NCBI GenBank assembly: GCA_022573815.1
Contig: JACZTG010000004.1
Location: 82,304 to 146,303 of the forward strand
Reading direction: 5' to 3'
DNA: 64,000 nt
Source: Candidatus Neomarinimicrobiota bacterium
GTDB lineage: Bacteria > Fidelibacterota > SORT01
The position numbers and the translations under genes are program-made. Of the stretch, positions 18,051 through 26,224 are shown in pieces. How positions within the stretch are numbered: position 1 is the first letter of the stretch; every line of letters starts with the position of its first letter. The notes under the pieces were generated by a model, which was given only the letters and a program-made list of their open reading frames with translations, ran no database searches and had not been told where the DNA came from.

Positions 18051-18431
18051 TTATAGTTCTGCAATACATTCAATTTCTATATCAACGCCTAACGGTAATT
18101 TTGATACTTCTACCGCCGCTCGAGCAGGAGGATCGTATTTGAAAAATTCAGCATACGTTTCGTTTACCTCCGAAAAATTAGATAGATCAGTTAGATAAAC
18201 ATTAGTCTTTACAATTTTATCAATACTTGATCCGGCAGATTCTACGATCGCTTTCAGATTCTCTAATACCCTATTACAGCGCGCCTTAAAATCTCCGTCG
18301 ATCAATTCACCGGTATCAGGGTCCAAAGGGATTTGACCAGATACAAAAATCAGATTACCTGTGACTATAGCCTGATTATATGCCCCAACAGGGGCGGGCG
18401 CATTTTGCGTACTTATAACAATTTTAGTCAT
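18051..18431 (-). CDS. ridA: RidA family enamine/imine deaminase
   Basis: The 126-residue protein matches the YjgF/YER057c/UK114 family. It has APAPVGAYNQAIVTGNLIFV near the start, SGQIPLDPDTGEL in the middle, and PPARAAVEVSKLPLGVDIEIE at the C-terminus with the conserved arginine that binds substrate carboxylate. RidA hydrolyses reactive 2-aminoacrylate and other imines released by PLP enzymes. It is a soluble homotrimer. It heads the run ridA - lipid kinase - DUF5683 - symporter - PHP - purF and is divergent from glnE across 278 bp. Confidence 0.95.
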   Translation of the reverse strand: MTKIVISTQNAPAPVGAYNQAIVTGNLIFVSGQIPLDPDTGELIDGDFKARCNRVLENLKAIVESAGSSIDKIVKTNVYLTDLSNFSEVNETYAEFFKYDPPARAAVEVSKLPLGVDIEIECIAEL

Positions 18432-18599
18432 TATTGGGCCTTAGTTAATAACATCGTTAGATTTAATTTCAGATTTTTCCATACAAATATAATAGGGGAT
18501 TTTTAAACACATTAAATTGCTATTGGAGAAGTTAATAAAAGGCATATTTTCAGCAAATAAATATTGCCTGATAGAATAGAATTTTTCAGTTTATATTCT

Positions 18600-18628
18600 T
18601 TGTTGTTTCGGCTTCTGAATCATATAAT
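18600..18628 (+). promoter_or_regulatory. candidate promoter of glnE
   Basis: TTGTTG at 18600-18605 and a perfect TATAAT at 18623-18628 are spaced by 17 bases, about 80 bp ahead of the glnE ATG. The -35 is imperfect, so this is only moderately supported. The 278-bp divergent gap with ridA holds no other feature I can name. Confidence 0.5.
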
Positions 18629-18709
18629 TAGTTCATTCATATTAATTCAGATTGTATAAAATGTCAAATTCTTTTTCCTTCAGAATAATAATTATTTGTA
18701 ACTTTAACT

Positions 18710-21658
18710 ATGTCGTATAAAAAGGAACCATCTGAAGAGTTCTTATCACCCTTCAGAGACCGAAAATCTGCCGTAAAGAACCTGACCGCACTCGCAGGCC
18801 ATTTAAAAAATAACGCATCTTTTGAAAATCTGCGGAATATGTTTATTGATAATCCCAATCCTGATCAAGCATTAAATATTCTTTTACGTTTTATTGATGC
18901 AGGCTGTTACTCGGATATCGGTAAAAGTATTGACTCCATCACAAATATAAGTCTCTTAATTAAATTATTTGGTTATAGCGAGTATTACGCAGATGTGATA
19001 ATTCGCCGTTCGGATATGTTTTCTGATTTTATATTAAAAAATAATATTCATGATGAATTTCTGATTCTTCCCAAAAGCGAATATTTTCTGCCTACCTCAG
19101 CTGTTACTTTAACTGATGCCTTGCACCAATTACGTTTATATAAGGAAAAGGCCTATTTTCATATAGGTGTACGTAACATTATCAAATTGACTAACCTTGA
19201 AACGACTATTGCAAATCTTTCACTTCTCGCAGACTTTGTAATCCAAAATTCATTGATTCTTGCAGAATTTTCGTTAAGTAAGAAATACGAAATTGATAAT
19301 AATTCGTTTTGTATTATCAGCGTCGGAAAATTAGGTGGACAAGAGTTAAATTATAGCTCGGATATAGATTTGTTATATCTATACCAGGATGATTATTCAA
19401 ATTCTGATTCGTTCGATAAGACAGAAGTTTACTCTTACTGTTCTGAGTTAGCATCCCTTCTCTCACTATATTTAACAGATAAAACTGATGACTTACAGAT
19501 GTATCGAGTCGATTTAAGACTTCGCCCCCACGGAGAAGCCGGCCCAATAGTCCGGGATATTTCAAGCTATCTTCGATATTATGAGCAGAGCGGACAAACT
19601 TGGGAACGACAAATGCTTATCAAGGCAAGGATCAGCGCCGGGAATGCCGATACCGGTGAACACTTTTTGCAGATGATTAAACCATGGGTATACGCTCGGT
19701 CTCCCGAAATCAACTATATTAAAGATATATATAAAATAAAAGTCAGATCAGAAAGGATCCCAAATGCATCAAACAATATTAAACTTTTTTCGGGCGGAAT
19801 TAGAGATATAGAATCTATTTGCCAAACATTGCAGCATTTATACGGTGGAATTGACAAATCACTACGCGGGAATGGAACTATCGAGTCCATAAAACTTTTG
19901 AAAAGTAAAGGTAAACTATCTTCAAGCGAATCTCAATTATTATATGATTCATATGTGTTTTTTCGCAATCTTGAACATTCGTTACAATATCCTCATAACC
20001 GTCAAACACATTCATTGCCGTCGGATACTAATAGCAAACATAGCCTTGCAAAGAGAATGTCACTTAATAAATGGGAAGACTTAGAAAAGGAAATCAGCAG
20101 GACACGAAAAAACGTTAGAGCAATCTTCAATGATATCTTCAAAACAGAATCCGAAGAGATCAATACCGATTTGATTTTTAACTCCGAAGACACAGATGAA
20201 GTGGCGCTTGATGTAGTGGCAACTATGGGATTTAACGACAGAAAGTCTTCATTGAGGAATCTTAGATTTCTTTCCAAGGGTCACCCTCCCAATATCTTCC
20301 CTGAATCTGTTCAACTGAAGTTCAGGAAGGTTTGGAATTTATTGTATCATAATTTATACAGATCCGCAAATATGGATATTGCTCTTAATAACCTTGAAAA
20401 AATCGTTCACTCTTATGCTGCACCGGGCGCTTTATACGATCTTTTTATAGAAAGACCCGATTTCCTTAAGCTTTTGATATTTTTAACCGGTAGTTCATCA
20501 AAATTAGTAGATCAGTTAGCTTCAAAACCTGAAATTTTTGATTCTATATTCCAACCCGGTGATTTATTAAATCAATCAAACCTACGAAAATCTTTTATAT
20601 TTGAAACAAGAAATAAGAAAAACTTTTCAGATTTCGCTAATTCATCTTATTCCTTTATGATCAAGCAGCAAATAGTAGTCTATCTTTGGTATTTACTCGG
20701 GAATCGCTCATTAGAATCAATTGAAAATGCTTTGACCAATATAGCAGATCTGATTCTTAAAGAATCAATTGAACTAATATACTCCACTAATGGATTGAAT
20801 ATTCCGTTATCCCTTCTCACCTTAGGTAATTTGGGAAGGAAAGAAATCGGCTTTGCAAGCGATGTTGATTTGATATTCGTTTTAGCTCCACAGGATAATC
20901 AAAAGGTAAACACAAGAGATATTGAAACCGGTACTAAATTCGCGCAGCTATTTAGTGACCTGATTTCCGGAAGTAATGGCTCTCCCACGCTTTATAAAAT
21001 AGATTATCGGATGCGCCCTGAAGGTAGGAATGCTATGCTTATAGCTACTTTACCTGATCTATTACATTACCTGGACGATCGTGCTGCTCCATGGGAAATA
21101 TTAGCGTACATGAATACGCGTAGTATCTGGAACAGTCATAATGCCAATGATAATGTCGGTGGATTGATTAGGGCCGCCGTTCACCAACGGGGTTTAATTA
21201 AAAACGATAAGAAATCGCTGCAAGATCTAACACAAAAAACCCGAAAAGAAAAACATATCTCAGGAGAATTCAATTTGAAATGGAATGAAGGAGGTATGCA
21301 TGATATTCAAAATATAGTGTGGTTATATCAATTACGCTATAGCTCTAAATATCATATTCTTACATCATACCATTCGACAATCGGTTTACTGGAGCAGCTA
21401 GAGATTGCCGGAGTTATAAATTCAAATGATAGTAATGAACTTTCTACAGCATATAAATTTTACCGCTTTGTAGATCAACATTTATATATGTCGCTGAATA
21501 AATCCAATGGAATATTACCTGATAAATCGGCTGATATACAATATCTTTCTGAAGTAATTGGTTTAACTCAGAGCAATAATTTAACTGAAATGCTGAAAGA
21601 ATATGCTGATTTAGTTAAAGAGATAGTAGAGAGGTTAAATCAGGCTTTGGAAAATTGA
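18710..21658 (+). CDS. glnE: glutamine synthetase adenylyltransferase/deadenylylase
   Basis: This 982-residue protein has the two tandem nucleotidyltransferase domains of GlnE. The N-terminal (deadenylylating) domain has GKLGGQELNYSSDIDLLYLY near 206-225 with D218 and D220. The C-terminal (adenylylating) domain has GNLGRKEIGFASDVDLIFVL near 706. Helical regulatory segments separate them. GlnE tunes glutamine synthetase by AMP attachment or removal in response to PII. It is convergent with glnD, the PII-modifying enzyme, with no base between the two stops, so the window holds both enzymes of the cascade but not glnA, glnB or amtB. The start lacks a clear Shine-Dalgarno; an internal start is possible but the length suits the family. 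Confidence 0.93.
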   Translation: MSYKKEPSEEFLSPFRDRKSAVKNLTALAGHLKNNASFENLRNMFIDNPNPDQALNILLRFIDAGCYSDIGKSIDSITNISLLIKLFGYSEYYADVIIRRSDMFSDFILKNNIHDEFLILPKSEYFLPTSAVTLTDALHQLRLYKEKAYFHIGVRNIIKLTNLETTIANLSLLADFVIQNSLILAEFSLSKKYEIDNNSFCIISVGKLGGQELNYSSDIDLLYLYQDDYSNSDSFDKTEVYSYCSELASLLSLYLTDKTDDLQMYRVDLRLRPHGEAGPIVRDISSYLRYYEQSGQTWERQMLIKARISAGNADTGEHFLQMIKPWVYARSPEINYIKDIYKIKVRSERIPNASNNIKLFSGGIRDIESICQTLQHLYGGIDKSLRGNGTIESIKLLKSKGKLSSSESQLLYDSYVFFRNLEHSLQYPHNRQTHSLPSDTNSKHSLAKRMSLNKWEDLEKEISRTRKNVRAIFNDIFKTESEEINTDLIFNSEDTDEVALDVVATMGFNDRKSSLRNLRFLSKGHPPNIFPESVQLKFRKVWNLLYHNLYRSANMDIALNNLEKIVHSYAAPGALYDLFIERPDFLKLLIFLTGSSSKLVDQLASKPEIFDSIFQPGDLLNQSNLRKSFIFETRNKKNFSDFANSSYSFMIKQQIVVYLWYLLGNRSLESIENALTNIADLILKESIELIYSTNGLNIPLSLLTLGNLGRKEIGFASDVDLIFVLAPQDNQKVNTRDIETGTKFAQLFSDLISGSNGSPTLYKIDYRMRPEGRNAMLIATLPDLLHYLDDRAAPWEILAYMNTRSIWNSHNANDNVGGLIRAAVHQRGLIKNDKKSLQDLTQKTRKEKHISGEFNLKWNEGGMHDIQNIVWLYQLRYSSKYHILTSYHSTIGLLEQLEIAGVINSNDSNELSTAYKFYRFVDQHLYMSLNKSNGILPDKSADIQYLSEVIGLTQSNNLTEMLKEYADLVKEIVERLNQALEN

Positions 21659-24253
21659 TCATAAAACATCTTTCTCTATTTCACTAATTATAGCTTCTCT
21701 GATTTCGTCTTCGCTTACATTTATCCCTACTTTGTTGCCCTTTTCATCAAGTAAATAAAAGGAATCTATTAAACCATCTACCTTTGTGGAGATTTTAGCG
21801 GAATAGATTATTAGTCCCATTTTTGATAGAGCTCTTGTAAAAGAATAAAGTAACCCTGGTTTATCACCACCGGTAATATCGATAATAGAAAACTTCTTTG
21901 TTTCTTCAAATTCTATGCGAATTGGAATTCTGACTTTTTCAGTTTTTTTCCATTTCCAACGTTTCATGTGATTCTTAAACAAGTCATCTGTACTTATCTG
22001 ATTATTCAGTACCTTTATCATCTCTTGTTCAAGCTTTACTATTAGTTCACTTTCCAAGGGACCGCCATGTTCAGAGGATACTACATGGAAATTATCGATA
22101 ATGATTCCATCCTCCCTCGTATATATTTTTGCTTCAAATACGCTCACATCATTTACAGCAAATACTCCGCAAATATCGGATAACAGAAATGGCCTATCAC
22201 CTGTAACTACCGTAACTCCGCTGAAATTGTAATAACTTTTACTCTCCAAGCATACTGATTTGTTTCCAACATTATCAGCCATCTTAAAATGTTCTATTAT
22301 TTGGCGGCTGTCGAAATCTCTTTGATATGATGCCGGAAGCATTTTAAGAATTTTTCGTATCTTATCAACTTTGTACACTTCACTCAGCTCTTTTATTAAT
22401 GCTTCATCAAATTCTTGCACATCTGTCAGGCGCAATCCGCTATAATAATCCACTGTATTTCTATGGAGCTGACTGAGCAATGATTTTTTCCATTCTGACC
22501 ACACGTTGGGATTAACAGCGTATAGGTCTGCATACGTCAATAGATACAAACAATCCAATATTGATTTCTTATTTATTAAACTAACAAATTTTTCAATTGT
22601 CTCATGAAGCATCAAATCACGTCTAAATGCAACGTGCTCCATCAGCAGGTGGTTCTTAATTAAGGTTTTTACCAATTCAACATCGCCCTTGAAATTCATC
22701 TTTATAAGGATTAATTCAGTTTTATTCGCTCCTTCGACTACGTGTTGCGCTTCTGTTTTTTCAAAGGGCTTTGCCATATCGTGAAACAGGACAGCCAATA
22801 GCAATTCTTCCATATTCCCAATATTTCTCATCAACTCATTCAGTTCTCCAAAACCCTGCAAATCAGCCAATTCCTCTAATACCTCTAAGGCTCTCATTGT
22901 ATGCTCATCCGTAGTGTAGTAATGATATTTACTCTTCGGAGCATAGCAGTATATATCATCAAGTTCGGGAATAAGTAATTGTAACAGCCCTGACTCAAAA
23001 AGCTGTCTTAATATTGAGGCAAGATTGGAGACATCGCTGAACAGCGAAAAGAATATATCAGCGGATTTCTGTTTATCCTCCGAAGAATATTTTTGGCCAA
23101 TTATCTGATGTTCTATTTTATAGAGAAGTCCTGAGGATAATCTTAGGTCGCTTATCTTAGAATATCGAAACAAGTCCATTATTTTTTCAATTTTATTTTC
23201 AAGTAAGATAGAATCGTAATTTGTTAAATAGAGTCGGTTCCCATCAGAGAATATATTTGAAAATATTTCTTTGTGCTTTTCTTTATGTGATAATGCGGGT
23301 GCGGAAGAATCATTTGTATATTCCTCCGAAAGCCTTAACGCTCTTGAAATATTTCGCGAAGCTCTGTAATAATTTCTTAAAAAAGTTTGTACATCTTCAT
23401 TTGCTATCGACAAATTATTTGCGACTTGGTCGCGAATATCAAACGTCAGATAGTTGTTATTACTCTTTTTTAAATAGTGGATTTCGTGCCTCACTCGCAG
23501 CATCAAGTCTGTTGCCTCTAAAAGTCGCTCGGTCAGAGCATTATGCCATCCATGTTTTTTTGATAACTTATTTATAATTTCATCATGCCGCGGATAAAGA
23601 GAAACATCCTCAAGAGGGTGAAGCAAATCGGAAGTAAGATATAGCCATATGAGCGAATGCACGTCCCTGAGACCGCCTGCGCTCTCCTTTATATTCGGCT
23701 CTAACATTCTACTCGTCAAGCCAAATTTTTTATGGCGAGAATGGATTTCCTTTAGTTTAAGAAATGGAAAAGTCTTAAAACGCGAAGGGAATATTTCACT
23801 CTGCAAAACATTTATTAGAGCTGCCAGTACTTCAGTTTCTGATTGAATAATTCTAAGATCCAGTAAAGAAGAAAAGAAATGCAAGTCCGACAACGCTTGA
23901 TCTTTTAATTCAATCATATTTACAAAGTTGTGCGATACAGTCCATCCTAAATCCCATAAAGTACGAACCAATTTAGCGATCGATTCTTTTTCTGTCTTAG
24001 ACTCTTCTATATAAACCGTAAGTAAATCAATATCAGAGTATGGTGATAATTGACATCTTCCGAATCCGCCCATAGCGCAGATAGCCACTCCTTTTATTCC
24101 CAAAGATTTTGATATTGAGATGACGGCCGAATTTGCAAGTTGTGTTAGTTTTAATGATGTATCTCGACCGGAATTCCCTTCATCGTGAGATTTTCGTATA
24201 TCGGCAAATGCTTTTGCTACAGAATCAGAGGTGTATTCAGAAAGTTTAGTCAT
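21659..24253 (-). CDS. glnD: [protein-PII] uridylyltransferase / uridylyl-removing enzyme
   Basis: The 864-residue protein has the full GlnD order. The nucleotidyltransferase domain has GGFGRCQLSPYSDIDLLTVY (62-81, D73 and D75), the HD hydrolase domain has LFHDMAKP near residue 490, and two ACT domains fill about 690-760 and 790-864. It uridylylates PII when glutamine is low and removes UMP when glutamine is high; the ACT domains sense glutamine. It stops exactly where glnE stops, on the opposite strand. The 80-bp gap to the PPC gene may hold its promoter, but I see no clear motif. Confidence 0.95.
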   Translation of the reverse strand: MTKLSEYTSDSVAKAFADIRKSHDEGNSGRDTSLKLTQLANSAVISISKSLGIKGVAICAMGGFGRCQLSPYSDIDLLTVYIEESKTEKESIAKLVRTLWDLGWTVSHNFVNMIELKDQALSDLHFFSSLLDLRIIQSETEVLAALINVLQSEIFPSRFKTFPFLKLKEIHSRHKKFGLTSRMLEPNIKESAGGLRDVHSLIWLYLTSDLLHPLEDVSLYPRHDEIINKLSKKHGWHNALTERLLEATDLMLRVRHEIHYLKKSNNNYLTFDIRDQVANNLSIANEDVQTFLRNYYRASRNISRALRLSEEYTNDSSAPALSHKEKHKEIFSNIFSDGNRLYLTNYDSILLENKIEKIMDLFRYSKISDLRLSSGLLYKIEHQIIGQKYSSEDKQKSADIFFSLFSDVSNLASILRQLFESGLLQLLIPELDDIYCYAPKSKYHYYTTDEHTMRALEVLEELADLQGFGELNELMRNIGNMEELLLAVLFHDMAKPFEKTEAQHVVEGANKTELILIKMNFKGDVELVKTLIKNHLLMEHVAFRRDLMLHETIEKFVSLINKKSILDCLYLLTYADLYAVNPNVWSEWKKSLLSQLHRNTVDYYSGLRLTDVQEFDEALIKELSEVYKVDKIRKILKMLPASYQRDFDSRQIIEHFKMADNVGNKSVCLESKSYYNFSGVTVVTGDRPFLLSDICGVFAVNDVSVFEAKIYTREDGIIIDNFHVVSSEHGGPLESELIVKLEQEMIKVLNNQISTDDLFKNHMKRWKWKKTEKVRIPIRIEFEETKKFSIIDITGGDKPGLLYSFTRALSKMGLIIYSAKISTKVDGLIDSFYLLDEKGNKVGINVSEDEIREAIISEIEKDVL

Positions 24254-24333
24254 GAGATTATCTATCGAAAAAGATAATATGAATATTCAGTAAAGGTAAA
24301 GAGCGAAGTTGATGTATTACTTTAGATATGCAC

Positions 24334-24759
24334 TTATTTATCGGTGAGATTTAGCAGAGGTAATGCCGCATCACTGTCGAGTCTGTTCATCCTTACTTTT
24401 GAATCTATTAGTGAAAATTCACCGGTTGCGGAAATAATCCCCTCAAACAGATGTCCACCTCGAGTTTCCATATTAACATTTGATATTATTGCATGAAGAT
24501 GAGCAATTTTCTTTTCGCCCTTATGTGCCATATTCCCAATGCAAGATAACAGTTCTACGTTTTCATTATAATCTTTGCGTATATATTCTTTTTTATGAAT
24601 GTCATAATAGCCGAGTGAATAGGAGGACAATGCTCCAATTCCCATTACAACACCGCCTTGTAAATTCAGATTATCCATTAATTCTGAAAGAGTCCTTTGA
24701 ATTTCCTCTCCCGTTTCCATGCGAACCTGATAACCATATGCTGTTTTGAGATATTCCAT
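24334..24759 (-). CDS. PPC/DUF296 domain protein
   Basis: The 141-residue protein spans a single PPC domain (plants-and-prokaryotes conserved, DUF296). It has GGVVMGIGALSSYSLGYYD in the first half and IAHLHAIISN followed by GGHLFEGIISATGEF in the second. The histidines in HLH and GGHL match the metal site seen in bacterial PPC structures. These form trimers; in plants the domain accompanies AT-hooks, but here there is none, so DNA binding is not implied. It starts 3 bp after gcvPB and is the last gene of the thpR-recA-recX-alaS-gcvPB run. Function unknown. Confidence 0.85.
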   Translation of the reverse strand: MEYLKTAYGYQVRMETGEEIQRTLSELMDNLNLQGGVVMGIGALSSYSLGYYDIHKKEYIRKDYNENVELLSCIGNMAHKGEKKIAHLHAIISNVNMETRGGHLFEGIISATGEFSLIDSKVRMNRLDSDAALPLLNLTDK

Positions 24760-24762
24760 ATT

Positions 24763-26211
24763 TTATTCTACAGCATCCCAGGTTAAGCGTAAATGACGAA
24801 CTGCCGTCGCCTCATCCAATTTTCTAACAGGTGTATCGAAAGGTGCATCTAAAACTTTTTGGGGATCGGAGTCTATCTCTTCATCAATCTGTTTGAGTAT
24901 GGAAGCAAAATCTTCAAGCGTTGCTTTTGATTCTGATTCAGTGGGTTCTATCATCAATGCTTCTTTAACTATCAGTGGGAAATACACGGTTGGCGCATGT
25001 ACCCCGAAATCGAGTAATCTTTTAGCTATATCTCCCGCTTTCACTCCACGTTTCTTTTGAGCTTCAGCGCTTGCAACAAATTCGTGCATACAATGCTGAG
25101 CAAACGGAATATCATATTTGTCTTTAACAAGTGACTTTAAGTAATTTGCATTGATAATTGCGTTAGTTGACGCTGATTTGAATCCATCCACACCCATTAA
25201 CTTTATATAGGTAAAAGCCCGGACTAAAACACCGAAATTCCCATAAAATCCGTGAATACGTCCAATGCTATCAGGATAATCATAACTTAATGTATAACTT
25301 TCAGTATTCTTTTGCACCTTTGGTATAGGTAGGTACTTATCAAGTTTTGAAACTACTCCCACCGGACCTGAACCAGGTCCGCCGCCGCCGTGGGGAGTAC
25401 TGAAAGTTTTATGCAAATTAAGATGGATAATATCAAATCCCATTTCAGCAGGTTTCATCTGAGAAATTAGCGCATTAAAATTTGCCCCATCAATATAAAG
25501 CAGAGCGCCGACATCGTGAATCATCCTTGAAATTTCAAGAATCCGTTCTTCAAACAAACCAAGCGTATTTGGATTAGTAATCATCATCCCCGCTACATTC
25601 TCATCAAGCTTGGATTTCAAATCATTTACATCAACAAGCCCCCTATCGTCCGATTTTACTGGCATAGATTCATATCCGCTAATTACAACGCTTGCCGGAT
25701 TTGTGCCATGCGCAGAATCAGGTATTAATACCTTTGTTCTCGGATTTCCATTATCCGTATGATATTTTCTCATCATCATTATTCCGGTCAGTTCGCCTTG
25801 TGATCCGGCTGCGGGCTGAAGAGTAAACGAGTCCAATCCTGTAAAACCACATAACATCTGTTCGAGTTCGTAAAGCATTTGAAGCGCGCTCTGAACAGTG
25901 GACAAAGGCTGATGAGGATGAATATTTGCAAAACCAGATAACCTTGCCACCGCTTCATTTATCTTCGGATTATACTTCATCGTGCATGATCCAAGTGGAT
26001 AAAACCCTTTATCGATGTGGTGATTTGTCACACTTATATTTATAAAATGCCGCGCTACTTCAGGTTCGCTAACTTCAGGAAGAGAAGGTTTTGTGTCTGA
26101 TAAGTACTTGTCCGGAATTAGATCATTCAAATGTCTCTCTTCTATATCTAACCCGGGAAGAGAATAACCTATTCTTCCCGGAACGCTTATTTCATTTAAC
26201 AGTTTCTCCAA
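24763..26211 (-). CDS. gcvPB: glycine dehydrogenase (decarboxylating) subunit 2
   Basis: This 482-residue protein is the C-terminal half of the glycine cleavage P-protein, as found in organisms with a split GcvPA/GcvPB. The PLP lysine lies in NLHKTFSTPHGGGGPGSGPVG (K about 268), and LGSCTMKYNPKIN near residue 73 is also diagnostic. With subunit 1, H-, T- and L-proteins it decarboxylates glycine and passes the aminomethyl group to lipoyl-H protein. The start is TTG with an AAAGGG sequence upstream. gcvPA is not in the window, so the partner must be encoded elsewhere. It lies 13 bp after alaS. Confidence 0.95.
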   Translation of the reverse strand: MEKLLNEISVPGRIGYSLPGLDIEERHLNDLIPDKYLSDTKPSLPEVSEPEVARHFINISVTNHHIDKGFYPLGSCTMKYNPKINEAVARLSGFANIHPHQPLSTVQSALQMLYELEQMLCGFTGLDSFTLQPAAGSQGELTGIMMMRKYHTDNGNPRTKVLIPDSAHGTNPASVVISGYESMPVKSDDRGLVDVNDLKSKLDENVAGMMITNPNTLGLFEERILEISRMIHDVGALLYIDGANFNALISQMKPAEMGFDIIHLNLHKTFSTPHGGGGPGSGPVGVVSKLDKYLPIPKVQKNTESYTLSYDYPDSIGRIHGFYGNFGVLVRAFTYIKLMGVDGFKSASTNAIINANYLKSLVKDKYDIPFAQHCMHEFVASAEAQKKRGVKAGDIAKRLLDFGVHAPTVYFPLIVKEALMIEPTESESKATLEDFASILKQIDEEIDSDPQKVLDAPFDTPVRKLDEATAVRHLRLTWDAVE

Positions 26212-26224
26212 TACTAATTTCCCT

